From: Escallonia rubra | Lineage: Eukaryota; Streptophyta; Magnoliopsida; Escalloniales; Escalloniaceae | Assembly: GCA_033065855.1 (NCBI GenBank) | Contig: JAVXUO010000031.1 | Coordinates: forward strand, 124,001 to 188,000 | Direction of reading: 5' to 3' | Length of the DNA stretch: 64,000 nt | In this document: piece after piece, positions 10,627 through 21,786 of the stretch | How the letters are laid out: the number at the start of each line of letters is the position of its first letter | Numbering within the stretch: the first letter of the stretch is position 1 | Position numbers and translations under genes: made by a program | The notes under the pieces: generated by a model | What the model was told of the DNA's origin: nothing | The model's input: the letters and a program-made list of their open reading frames with translations, nothing else | Databases searched by the model: none

Positions 10627-10843
10627 GTTGTTAGAATTGGTGGGTCCAATGCAATTAAGTGGCCTAACAGGTCATACGAATATTCACTATTTATTTGACT
10701 TGGACATTAATATGGGTTAAATAACATTATGTGTCTATTTAATTTAAATAGGCAATTAATTAATGTCCAAGTCAAATAAATAGTCAACATTACTATGACC
10801 CGTTAGGCCACTTAATTGGATTGGACCGACCAATTCCAACAAC
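10627..10843. repeat. 217-bp inverted repeat (foldback element or paired LTR ends)
   Basis: Arms of about 85-95 bp run from gttgttagaattgg (10627) inwards. They match the reverse complement of the right arm, gttgttggaattgg (ending 10843), with a few mismatches. Arms include aattaagtggcctaac and tatttatttgacttggacat. It directly follows the break point of the DOG1-like pseudogene. Its ends start with TGTT, as many LTRs do, so head-to-head LTR ends are an alternative to a foldback MITE. Confidence 0.85.
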
Positions 10844-10972
10844 TGCCGGGTGGGTTCCCGGCGGAGAACTCTCCAATGCTTAAGTCAGAGCACAGCTACA
10901 TGATAGTAACTCTGAAAAAGCATTAAAGATTGTGTCTTTGTGTGTGAAGTTGTCCCATACCTGGGGGGTAGA
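10844..10972. other. LTR-like sequence split by the CACTA element (left part)
   Basis: Continuous with 13350 onward once the CACTA element and one aga duplication are removed (ggggggtaga then cccttttatatagtgg). It has the style of an LTR or leader region, with no coding capacity. Identity as LTR is inferred. Confidence 0.4.
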
Positions 10973-13349
10973 CACTACAAGAAAAAGACTCTTTAGCGAC
11001 GGATATTTAGCGACGGATTGAAATCCGTTGCTAAAAGTAACATTTACCAACATATATATCCGTCAATAAAAGTCCGTTGCTAAAGACATTTAACAACGGA
11101 TTTTTACCGACGGCTATTACCGATGGAATTTTCCGTCGCTAAATGTTATTTTCGTATTTTTTTTTCATTTTTTTAATTTTTTGGTGCTTGACATAATTAT
11201 TCAAAAAGGGTATTAATGACGAATTTTTGGCGACGGCCAAAATCCGTCGCTAAAGGCTATTAAAAGAACAAAACCCTACCACTTATTCTTTCCAACCGCC
11301 GAACATCTTTCCCCCTCTTCTCTCTCTCTACCCACAGTCTCTGCCTCCTCCCCCATCTTTGCCCACGGATTTTTGCTCATGTCTTTCTAGTTATTTGATT
11401 GGTATTACACTTCTTGCATGATTGTTCATTCTATGTAATGTTTAAGAATCAGCAAAATGGGTGATTAGATACGGGGGTTTTTCTATTCGTGGGTACTTTG
11501 TATCAATTGAGGGTTTGAAGAGCTAATAACCTTATGCATGTTTGTTTTCTTCATTAAAATGATAACGTTATAGAATGAATCACCATAAATAAGCACATAT
11601 TTAATAAGCACATAGAGGAGGCTAGAGAAGGCATCAATAAGCACATATAGGAGGCTATTCTTAGGGCTGGTAGATTAAGTTTTAAAGTTATTAGGTTTGC
11701 TACTTTGAATAAGTTTGGTGATCTCTCCGTCATGCATAAATATATAGATACACCAATGTTTAAAGGTATCTCAAGGGTGTCAACTGAGAACATTGACTAA
11801 TTAATAAACCTGCATGTGCAATTGTAGAACGATGTCCTATGTTTTCGACTTCACAGTTCCACAGATCCACATGCTCAATGAAATTGGATTTCAGAGTGTC
11901 ACAGTTCATTGAAACATAGTAGTAACGGGACCTTGACCCTTTATTTACATATGGACATGGGACATGCACATAGAAAGTCAATTAGTTTGTGATCTACAGG
12001 AAAAAAAATTACTTAGTTATGTGATATTGCTTTCTTTTTCAGTGCACTTGTAGTTCTAAAATCTGGACTGTCAAGAGGCAAATTGTCACATAAACATTTA
12101 CTAATGATCTCAAGATGCAAAACCATAATATGAAGGTCTCGTTGTACAGACCAGAGAACTCTCTCATGAGTTTGAGAGCAAATTGTAGTGGTTTAGGAAA
12201 TAAAATTTTGACGCCTGTCTACATGATTATATTGTAATGTCCATCAGTGCATCAAGAACAAGTCCACCGACTATATATATAAAATTCAATATATATAATT
12301 ATTGTTAATTCTGTTAAAATTACTTTCAAAAGAATCGTCAAGAACAAGTCCACTGAGCAGTTCTCTGGAATTCTGTACGTAATGACCATGTTCAATTGCC
12401 TTCTCTCTGCCTGGTAAGTGTCCTAAATTATAGTTTCCATTTTCCCCCTAAATTTACCAATTAAAGAATTTCCTGTAGTGAACTAATTTACATTGTCTTT
12501 CAACAGTTCACTTTATTTAGAGCTGAATTTTGTTATAGATTTCAAGTGATCTTGCAAGTGAATTTTGTTTAATATGCATTTTTCTCTTGATAGCATTACT
12601 TATTAAGTATAGTTGTTTATTGTTAATTCTTCTCATGTTTGTTACTGGCAGGTGGACTGCCCATAAGCAGTCAGGCACAGCTGTGGATGTTTTTTCAGTG
12701 TGAAACGTACAAGAATAGAAGTTCAGTTATGCAACATGTTATCACTTAATTGAGGCTTCTCTACTCTCGCTTAACACTTACAATTGATTCCTTGTGATTC
12801 ACTTCAATACTTAGATTGTATCATATAGGAGTTGTGCGACATTTGTAGGACGATTTGGGTTAAATTGTAATGTGGATTGTTTGATTAAATTTATACAGAA
12901 AGAAAGTAGGTTTTATTTTTTTGGAAAAATAAAAATTGCTATTTGGGGCTTTTTGAGTGGATTTGAATGTTTATGTGACTTGAATTAAAAGAAGCAGGTT
13001 TGGATATTAAAAAAAATTAAAAAAATTATAAATTTTTTTATTTTAACTGATAGACTATTTCGTCGCTAAAAGTCTTTTTAATTAAATATCGAGAAAATAG
13101 AAAAAAGAGAAATATACCTAAAATACTTTTAGTGACGAAATATTCCGTCTCTAAAAGTAAATAGATCCGTCGATAAAGGTATCATTTTTACCGACAGATT
13201 TAGTATTTCCGTCGCTAATTTTTTAGCGACGAGGTTTTCACCAACAGACTTTTAGCGACGGTTGTTCCGAGGCTAAAAGTCTTTTGCGACGGAAGTACCA
13301 CTTTTAGCGACAGAATAATCCGTCGCTAAAAGTGATTTTTCTTGTAGTG
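10973..13349. mobile_element. Non-autonomous CACTA (En/Spm-type) transposon
   Basis: Starts cactacaagaaaaa and ends with its inverted form, tttttcttgtagtg. Direct 3-bp flanks aga lie at 10970-10972 and 13350-13352, the CACTA target size. Both ends carry arrays of the subterminal word tttagcgacgg and variants in both orientations (10990-11250 and 13060-13335), the usual transposase-binding arrangement. The 2.4-kb interior has no transposase frame. A pyrimidine-rich leader-like stretch (11280-11380) and splice-like sites (ggcaggtggact near 12650) hint at captured host sequence. Confidence 0.95.
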
Positions 13350-14214
13350 AGACCCTTTTATATAGTGGTAGGAAGAAGAGCCCTAGTAGGACTGTGCTGT
13401 GAACAAATCCAATCAGGATTGTATTAGGATCCTAGAGGATCATGTGTGATGATAGAGTTAGAATCCTGATAAGATAATTATCGATCTCCCAATTTAACTA
13501 GGATTGCCGGGTATTCCCCAATTATTGGGAGTTTTATTTGAGTTATATCATAAACCCCCCACTTTCTTAGCCAAAATGTTTGGCTGAGGAAGTTTATACC
13601 TGGTGTCTCGAGACAAGCGACATATTTGTAAGGGATTCTCCATCCACTTGTAGAGGTAATATTATTTCTCTCCTTCATGTGCTTCGACCTAAGCTCTTGG
13701 GAGCTTAGGCCTTAGAACTTTGCCCAAGTAGGGCACTAGAACCCTAGCTCTCGAGAGCTAAGTCTTAGAATGTCGCCTGAGTAGGCTATTCGGAATCATC
13801 TTTTGGAAGACGAATGATGGGATCTCGAGATCCTTTAGAGGCTGTGCCCCATGGTAGCCTGTCTCAGGAGAGGACACAAAGCTGTGCATGCAAGTTGTTG
13901 CATGTGCTAAGTGTTTAAATGTCCCCTCGAGGGGTTACCTCTCCTTTGGACGATGTTCATTTTGTACAAGTGTGTGTTCTTTAGCTCGAGCTGACCACAT
14001 CATGCTTGCGTTTACTTTGACACAAACTCTTATCATCAGCTAAGAGCTGGCAAAGAAACCTCGCACTCACGCTTGGCTAGGTTTTGAATTGACAAAGAAT
14101 GGTGGGGGGATGAAGTCCCACAGAGTCTTTGTTGTTTCACGGGTTAGAGCTATAGCTAAACCGTTCGGATAGAACTTAAGCTCCATCATGTCACCCTTAG
14201 GGGTGTTCGTCCCT
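13350..14214. other. LTR-like sequence, right part
   Basis: Non-coding DNA continuing the sequence left of the CACTA element, rich in related words such as ctctcgagagctaagtctta and ctcttgggagcttaggcctta. These imperfect repeats grade into the 80-bp array downstream. No gene was seen; a minus-strand open frame (13478-13678) has no recognisable domain. Confidence 0.4.
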
Positions 14215-14640
14215 TGAGGGACCACCTTAGGGGACTAGTGGAATGTAGAATTCTGGTAAGCGCTCTTGAGAGCTAATAGAGCACAGAGCTCATGCAAAAT
14301 ACCCTCGGGGATTTGACGGAACTTAGAGTTCTCATCGTATGCGCCTTCGGGGGCGGATAGAGCTCCAAGCTCGTGAAAATACCCTCGAGGGTTTGACGAA
14401 ACTTAAGCTTCTCGTCGTACTCGCCCTCGGGATTGGATGAAGCTCAAAGCTCGTTAAAATACCCTCGAGGGTTTGACGGAACTTAAGGTTCTCGTCGTAC
14501 GCGCCCTCGAGGGAGGATGAAGCTCAAAGCTCGTGAAAATACCCTCGGGGTTTGACGAAACTTAAGGTTTTTGCGGTACGCGCCCTCGGGGGCGAATGAA
14601 GCGCGGAGCTCATGAAAACACCCTCGAGGGTTCCGGTCAA
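14215..14640. repeat. 80-bp tandem repeat, about 4-5 copies
   Basis: The word accctcg recurs at 14301, 14381, 14461, 14541 and 14620. Each unit holds tttgacg(g/a)aactta, ttctcgtcgtac, gcgccctcg and gctcaaagctcgtgaaaat. A more diverged copy precedes it at 14215-14296. The minus-strand open frame across it encodes the repeat and is not a gene. Confidence 0.92.
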
Positions 14641-16344
14641 AGCAACAAGTACTTGTTGTTGCAGTGCTAGATAAGAAGGAATGGGTCATTGAGCTCATAA
14701 TATGTCTGCTGCTATGAAGCCCCCCTGTCTGAGAAGGCATAAGGCATTAGGCCCATAATATTGTTGATATCATAAGAGATGAAGCTCCCCACCTTTGAGA
14801 AGGCGTAGATATATAAAGACGGCTTTTCAACCTATTTGTAGGGCCCAGTAGCAAGAAGACCTGTGGGAGCAATATAGAAGACCATATTTGCTGCTTGACT
14901 GGACGAGCATATAAAGCTAGAGGACGCGAAGTTCGTCTGAGCAAGATGTCACTGGTGATCAGTAGAGAAGTTGCGCAGTTTATCGATATACTGAGAAGCA
15001 ACTAGATTCAGGTTGCTTGGTTGCATGAGCTTAAGCTTGAGCTTGCAGTTGTACCAGCATATTAGTGACGTTATTGGCGAAACACTCTGACTCACCAGAT
15101 GCATTGGTAGCATGTGTTGGTGTTAACATTTGACTGTTCATAGTCAGTCACTGTATGACTGGATAGATCACAAGATAATAAGAAATGCCGAGTTGGCAAG
15201 ATGCTGCAACAGAAACCCAAGGCATGGCTTCTAGTTGCAGGGTTCTGTGAATTTGTTCCTTGCTTATGAAGTGGTTCATACGTCACTGTTAATGCTCGTA
15301 GGCATAGTTTAAACCCTTGCAAGAAATAAAAGTATGTGACTTGAAAAAACAGTCTCTGAAGCAATAAAGCATGTAAAAATGCAACTATATTTTTTACATA
15401 GAATTAAGAGCGGTGTTCAAACACCGCGGCCTTGTTAGGGTTTTGTCGGTTAGCCGATAGGGGTATGTTGCACTGCGCTTCGCAAGTGAGCTTTAAAAAA
15501 TGATAACCATCAGTAAGACCCGACATGTCATGTGCTTGCGCCAAAATGCTAGACCAAAGAAGAACGTAGGTATAGGTAACATGGAAGTGCACAGGGGGTA
15601 CCCCTTCAAAGGCTATTAGCGCCTCGAATTGTAGTCGCCTTATTTTTAACGACGCACCACAAAATATAATATGTGCGGATACTTTAAAGAACGCGTAGCA
15701 AACGCTAATTAACGAGACATTGTAGGTCTTATGTTCAAGTATGTGTTATAAAACCTTAACTCTTCTTTCCCTTTCATCTCTTTTTCTCACGCCTCTCTCC
15801 TTCACCATTCTGCCTCTCTCTCGTCACACACGGACACGAACATACACAAACACTCTCTCACCATCTCTTACCCCCACACATAAACATGCACGCATTACAG
15901 ATTGACGGCGAAGCAACGACAACTTTCGATCCCACGCCGAAGCCATTAGAAACATCAAATCTGGGATCGGACATCCTCGCCGTTCAAACATTAGTCAAGA
16001 TTCATCTCCATTTCAAATCAATATTATCAATTTAGTTGATGGAGGGTCTCAATCCATGAAACATTTCTAGTACGGTGGTCGGAATTGGTATTTCACGTAT
16101 GTACATTACGGTTCCATCTTGAGTTCTTGAATGGATTTTGAAGCTTGAACTCGGTTTGCATGCTTAGACGAACAAGCCGAGCCGAGCCTGAGTTCTGTGG
16201 TGACGAACTCGAGCCGAGTTCAAACATCAAGATTCGTGCTCTTAAAGAACATGAGCCGAGCCCAAACATGTCTGAAAATATACGAACCGAATTTGAACAC
16301 ATCCTTGTTCGGCTCGAACTCGGTTCGTATACAACCTTAATGAC
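14641..16344. other. Intergenic spacer, nothing recognised
   Basis: Mixed-composition spacer between the 80-bp array and the distal duplicated block. Short minus-strand open frames (14747-15592) have no recognisable domains. A short inverted repeat, gagccgagtt/aactcgg around 16200-16330, and a CT-rich stretch (15760-15850) are the only structure seen. Confidence 0.35.
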
Positions 16345-17623
16345 AAGTGTCAGGAGAGGAGAATTTTGCAAAATAAAATAGAGAATGACCGAGTCGAATG
16401 TTATACACGCTTTAGTCATGGCAATATTTGACCTTTATTACGGAGTACGCCGTATTAAATTACACAAGATAACATAGTTAGAAATTTTGTTGGATAGCAG
16501 ACCTATTTATAAATGGTGTCATGAATATGTGCGTTCAGTTATGAGAGTTAAAGGACTATGCATGTGTCATTGAAGAGTCATATATATTTATAGAAAGACA
16601 TCATGCAAAATTGCCTTTTGAATTTAAACAGAAACTTTAGTTTCTGTAAAAATTTAACCGACACGTTTTTTCTTCATCACAGTGTGCACATGTGCAAGCC
16701 CCTATTCGTGCATACTTTGTTTTATTAAAATTACGCAATATATCACATGACAACTTACGCAGCCACAAACATTTCCTCTTCTAAGAAATGTGGGAATCCA
16801 AATTGTGACCATTCGAATTCCATTTTTTTTTTCAAACTTTGAGATCTTAGATCTCCCTAGCCACTTGATGAATAAGCATGATTCTTTTTGTGCATTGCAC
16901 CTTATAGTGCAAACTATATGGGATTCAATGGTCCAATATTGACAACTTCCCAAAAATAAATGCTTAAGAACACTATGACCGACTTCTCTTTTTTATTTTT
17001 CCTGATGTGTCATTATTTATACTTTCTAAATATGAAAATGGCCACATAGGTGACATGAAGGCGGTTTTATGGCAAGGTGGATTTTGGAGCATTTCTACCA
17101 TAAAGAGGCAGAAATTTCAAGGTTTTATATAGACAATATATATACAGTAGTGGGTTTTTTTGTAAAGGCAAAGAGGCAGATTTTTCTCCGTTAAATATCG
17201 TTTGAACTTGTATCTATTTATTCATCCAACTCAAACTTAATTAGCAAAAAATATAAAGGATATAAGATTTGCTGTTTGAAGTAGTGTCATGGCTTTATAT
17301 TCATGACCTCCTTTCGAAGTGTTAAGTGTGGTTTCGAATATGAATGGCAGTAGGCCCGATAGGCCCATGCTGATGCAAACCCCTACCCTCTTCATACCTT
17401 CCAAGTTCCAACCCGCTTGTTATGGTCAAAATCTGGAGCGACCTTTACATTGTTTGCGGACGACCTGCATAGCACCAACAAGGCAAAGGTGACTAGTCGA
17501 TGGGGAACGGACGGGGAATCTCCGAGCGTTAGTAAATATTTAGACGAAGAGAACTCATGTATGAGTAGTGGAGTTTTTTTTATGTTAATCTGGAGAATGA
17601 TGGTACTGATATATGAGAACTAA
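16345..17623. repeat. Segmental duplication, distal copy of block A
   Basis: Aligns with 2675-3640 and then 4165-4438. Shared words include gaatgaccgagtc, gtgggaatccaaattgtgacc and ggcccgataggcccatgctg. It lacks the MITE present at 3671-4143 plus a little flank, and has only a short pyrimidine run where block A has (TC)17. Confidence 0.88.
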
Positions 17624-18102
17624 GGGCCAGTTTGACAAAAAAATTTTGCTCTTTTTTTTTCAGTTTTTAAAAACTGAAAAAAAAGGAGCGTTTGGTAACC
17701 ATTTTTTTTTCAATTTTAAAAACCAGTTTTTAAACTGAAGAGTAAAAAAAAAAACTCCAGAAACTGGTTTTTTTTTCACTTTTGGTTTTTTTTTCTTAGA
17801 CCACCACCACCACCCTCCCACCGCCGGCAGCCACCTCCGGCCGTCGGCGACCACTGCCGGAGACTACCGGCAGCCACCTCCGGCCGCCGGCGACCACCGC
17901 CACTCCGGCCGCCGGCCACCACCACCGCCACCGCAAACCACAAAAAAAAAAGTCAAAATAAAAAGGGTTACCAAACACCAAAAAAAAAAAAAACTCAAAA
18001 AAAAAAGGGGTTATCAAACACCCACTTGTTTTTATAAAAAAAAAAAATTAAGCTGCTCTTTAAAAACTGAAAACCAAAAAAAAAATTTTGTCAAACGAAC
18101 CC
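17624..18102. mobile_element. Tourist/Harbinger-like MITE M1 with GC-rich core
   Basis: Ends are gggccagtttgacaaaa and, reverse-complemented, gggttcgtttgacaaaa. TAA flanks lie at 17621-17623 and 18103-18105. Homopolymer A/T tracts surround a GC core of ccgccggcagccacc-type repeats (17800-17935). The uninterrupted target is seen in the paralog at 4436-4438 (gaactaagtta). Minus-strand frames through the core are Gly/Trp/Arg-rich repeats and are not genes. Confidence 0.88.
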
Positions 18103-18105
18103 TAA

Positions 18106-18585
18106 GGCTTGGTTTGACAACACTTTCAGTTTTGGTTTTCTGTTTCCAAAAACATAAAAATCAAAACCGGTTGAATTTTTTTTTTTTTCCAAAAACTGGT
18201 GGATGTTTGATAACCCAGTTTTTTTTTTTTTTTTTCGTGTTTGATTACCCAGTTTTTATTTTGAATTTTTTCTTTGGTGGTAGTTTGTAGTGGCGGTGGC
18301 CGACGGCGGTGGTGGCCGGCCGTCGGTGGTGGCTGCCAGTCGCCGGCCGGCGGTAGCTACCAGCAGCCGGCGATGTCAGTCGTCGGCCGGCGGTGGTAGG
18401 GTGGTGGTGGTTGTCTCAAAATAAAAACCAAAACTGAAAATCGAAACTCATTTTTAGAGTTTTCAAAAATAGCCCTGATTTAAAAACTGATTTTTTTTAC
18501 TATAAAAAAAAATGAAAACTGATCACCAAACGCGCTTATTTTTTTCAGTTTACAAAATTGAAAAAAGATTCTATCAAACGGGGGC
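18106..18585. mobile_element. Tourist/Harbinger-like MITE M2, in tandem with M1
   Basis: Ends ggcttggtttgacaa and, reverse-complemented, gcccccgtttgatag, with TAA on both sides (18103-18105, 18586-18588). It shares the middle TAA with M1. Its GC-rich core lies at 18290-18410 in the opposite orientation to that of M1 (ggtggtggccggccg). The pair occupies a single TAA site relative to block A. Confidence 0.85.
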
Positions 18586-18588
18586 TAA

Positions 18589-18939
18589 GTTACAAGAGTA
18601 GTACTTTTCTGCCACAAAAAAAATTGTCTTCTTAATTATACAAGTAATTAGTCCAAGTCTATGAGCAGTGAAGTTATGAACTCACGTCAAATACAAGTAA
18701 TTAGTCCAAGTAATTAAAATTTTATTTAAAATTGTCGAAACAAGTCAAATTCGGAAGTTACAAGTACCTTTGAAGAGGCCAAAACAAGCTCAAATTGTTG
18801 TCCACAAGAGGCCCAATTCGGCAGCCCATGTTAAACAGTCCAACAAGAAGTAACTTCATTTTAACAGTCCAAAACAGGCCGAAAGAACCGGGCCAGACCC
18901 GAGCTGGCCCTGAAAACCGGGGTTTTAACAGTCCAAAAC
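18589..18939. other. End of block A copy plus unmatched spacer
   Basis: 18589-18690 matches 4439-4570 (tacttttctgccacaaaaaaaattgtct). 18700-18939 has no partner in the window and no gene. It replaces the 4600-5450 part of the proximal block. Confidence 0.55.
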
Positions 18940-20330
18940 ACATAGTATAACAAATTATGTTTTAAATAGAACAAACTTTGGCTTTTACTTGGGTTGTAAA
19001 AATCTTCTTCCAACTCTGTGTGTATAGTGACAATTAATAGTCGTTAAATGTTTTTAATAATTTTTCTTCTAACACTTTCAGTAACAATTTTTAACAGCAT
19101 TTTTTTAGCGTCGCTAAATAAAAGTCACTAGAAATATTTAGAGACCATTGATTGTTGCAATATAGGGGGTAGGAGGAAGATTCCTCCGACCGGAGTAGCA
19201 GCCAAATTTTTTCTTTTAGATATGAGCTTTCAATATCGAATGACATGAAGGCTGACGGTTTTATAAAAAGGTGGATGTAGGAGCATTTCTACCATAAAGA
19301 GGCAGAAATTTAAAGGTTTTATGTAAACACTATATAGCAGCGGTTTATTAACGGCAAAGAGGCCAACTACTCCCTTGAATTTTGTTCTAACTTGCATCTA
19401 TTTATTAATCCTAACTCAAACTTAGTTAGACGGCTGTAAAGGATATAAGTGACTTTTACTTAGTGACGATAAAAAAATGTTGTTAAGAATTGTCGCTCTC
19501 AGTGTTGTCACAAAAGTCGGTAAAAATATTTAACCATTAATGAGTGTAATGCAAGGATTGTGGGTATCTTCCTACAACCAGGATAGTATATCCAAAATTT
19601 ATCCAAACATTATGGTAACTCAACTCTTCATTGTCTCGCATGAGGAAAAAACTTGAATTGGCTGTTCCACACCGCATAGCTGTTAGCAATACGCACATTA
19701 GTAATAACTACGACATGATCCAACCGGACATGATCAAAACATAATGACTCTGTGATTCCACGGTCCTAAAATTTTCCGTTTCACTAAATTTCAACAGTCA
19801 AGTATTTATCACCGTTAATATTCAAAATTTTCTCATACGAAAGCATCGAACACGGGCATGAAGACAGGGTTGACCGTTCGGTTGTAGCGGTCTAAATTAT
19901 CACACCCAAGTTGAGGAGAGGAAGTGCCAAGAAAAGCTCAGTCCTTTTGTTTGCTATGGCTCGATCTATATATATTCTGCTTCTCAAACGACTCAATAGC
20001 CTCCATGCACATACCACCAAAAGAGTCCGGTAACACCTCATCCATTATAAGCTTCCCAAGACAACCAAAACCCAACCAATCATCTTAGCTTCTATGTTGT
20101 CAGAGCTTTCAAGATTGAACTTCATCACGAAGAAACATCAAACAGATTGAAGATACTGTCGTTTTGCACCATTAATACCCCGTCAGGTGTAGTCCAAGAT
20201 TGCGCAAAAGAGAACGTGAACGTGACCGCCCACGATTTCGTCCTTCACGAGATATACATGAGGATATAAACTTTAAACTTATACACAAAGGGATATAAAT
20301 TTCAAGAGCAGGCCTTGTGTGTCACACTAA
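18940..20330. repeat. Segmental duplication, distal copy of block B, and DOG1-like promoter
   Basis: Matches 5455-5583, 8054-8745 and 10055-10330 as one run, which reveals the LINE and hAT insertions in the other copy. It contains an extra segment (about 18975-19220) carrying a decayed dispersed repeat. The final 80 bp holds two TATA-like words, gatataaac (20263) and gatataaat (20292), about 70 and 40 bp before the ATG. Confidence 0.88.
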
Positions 20331-21083
20331 ATGGCAACAAGCAGCGGTGACCAGGGCCAACAAAATTGTTGCTTCCAAAAATGGATGCATCTTCAAGAAG
20401 TAGACCTCTCGGAGCTCCTCCAAGCCCTAACCCTAAGCGAAAACGGCGACCGCGACGTCCGGCTGAGTCAGCTCGTCCAGAAGATGATCAAACACTTTGA
20501 GGAGTACATCCAACAGCGAAACCGCCTCTCCCGCGACGACGTCTCGGCCTACTTCGCACCCGCGTGGTGCACCTCGCTAGAAAACTCCATGCTGTGGATT
20601 GCCGGGTGCAGGCCATCTTCCTTCATCCGACTCGTCTACGCGCTGTGCGGGTCGGAGATCGAGTCGCGACTCACTGAGTTCCTGCAAGGCGCGAGAACCG
20701 GCGACCTCGGCGAGCTCACGTCTGCTCAGCTGTCCGATATAAACACTTTGCAGAGCAAGACCATCAAGGAGGAGGAGCAGCTGTCGGGTGTCCTGGCGGG
20801 TTTGCAAGAAGACATAGCGGACCAGCCGTTCGTGGTGATCGCGAGGACTTCGAGTGGAGCCAGCGAGTCGAACGGGGACGTGGAGCGAGCTCTGGATGAG
20901 CATGCTAAGGGCATGGCCAGCATGCTGGAAGACGCTGATCAGTTGAGGATAAGCACGCTTAAGGAGATGATTAGCATATTAACACCGGTTCAGGCAGTGG
21001 ATTTTCTGGTGGCCAGCAAGAAGCTTCACCTTTGCATGCATGCCTGGGGATTGAAGAGGGATCACAGGCATGGAAGAGAATGA
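20331..21083 (+). CDS. DOGL: DOG1-domain protein (DOG1-like, paralog 2), intronless
   Basis: A 250-aa intact frame covering the full DOG1 domain. Landmarks are KWMHLQEVDLSELLQAL near residue 18, WIAGCRPSSFIRLVYALCGS near 86, an acidic/Gln helix with LQSKTIKEEEQL, LQEDIADQPF, and ILTPVQAVDFLVASKK near the C-terminus. The motif KKLHLCMHAWG keeps H-x3-H (residues about 233 and 237), the pair reported as heme ligands in Arabidopsis DOG1 (family knowledge). The family is known for dormancy and germination control; this member's role is not known. The intron found in paralog 1 between LQ and ED is absent. Its body is GC-richer than its surroundings. The start is the first ATG after the TATA-like words and gives the family N-terminus. 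MITE M3 lies about 210 bp downstream. Confidence 0.9.
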   Translation: MATSSGDQGQQNCCFQKWMHLQEVDLSELLQALTLSENGDRDVRLSQLVQKMIKHFEEYIQQRNRLSRDDVSAYFAPAWCTSLENSMLWIAGCRPSSFIRLVYALCGSEIESRLTEFLQGARTGDLGELTSAQLSDINTLQSKTIKEEEQLSGVLAGLQEDIADQPFVVIARTSSGASESNGDVERALDEHAKGMASMLEDADQLRISTLKEMISILTPVQAVDFLVASKKLHLCMHAWGLKRDHRHGRE

Positions 21084-21295
21084 AGTAATATGCTTATTTG
21101 TTACTATTTCTTATATACGGACTACTATTCTCCTATGTTTGTTTCCTATGTAAGTGCACAAGTTCATAATTTAGAGGTGCATGTAAGCTTACCTTTTTCG
21201 CTTTGCCTTCTATTTCATGTTCAATCTCTGGCTTTGGATGTTTATACATGCTTTTTGTTTGACTCCTCATTTGTCATGTACTGGCGAACAACTAA

Positions 21296-21687
21296 GGGAA
21301 CGTTTGTTTGAAATAACTTAAATTTTCAGTTTTATTTTTTTAATTTTAAAAACTGGAGAAAAAAATTTATTTGTTAAATAGTTTTTTTTCTTCAATTTTG
21401 AAAACAGGATTGTTTCTGAGAATTTCCATTTTAGAGGGGTTTCCAGTTTTGGTTTATGTTTTGAGACCGCCGTCGTTGTTGCCGTCACCGCCCCCACCCT
21501 CGCTGCCCATCGCCGTCGCCGCTGCCACCCCACCCCACCACTCTCACCCCCGCCACCACCACCAAAGAAAAAACTCAAAATAAAAACTGGGTAATCAAAC
21601 ACCCATTTGTTTTTGTAAAAAATAACTGGTTTTTGTTTTTGTTTTTTTGGAAATTGAAAAACCAAAATTACTTGTTATTGGAACACC
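21296..21687. mobile_element. Degenerate Tourist/Harbinger-like MITE M3
   Basis: Begins after TAA (21293-21295) with gggaacgtttgtttgaaa. It contains the same plan of homopolymer tracts around a GC core (21465-21560: ccgccgtcgttgttgccgtc) and the internal phrase ggtaatcaaacacccattt shared with M1 and M5. The right end, near ggaacacc (21687), is less clear and lacks a TAA copy. Confidence 0.6.
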
Positions 21688-21786
21688 TTTTTATTTTATG
21701 AATGGAACTGTAATTTGTATTTTTCGTTGGCATAAACCTTAACAACCGTGATTTGGAGTTATTTCCTGAAAGTTTCAACTTTCTGG

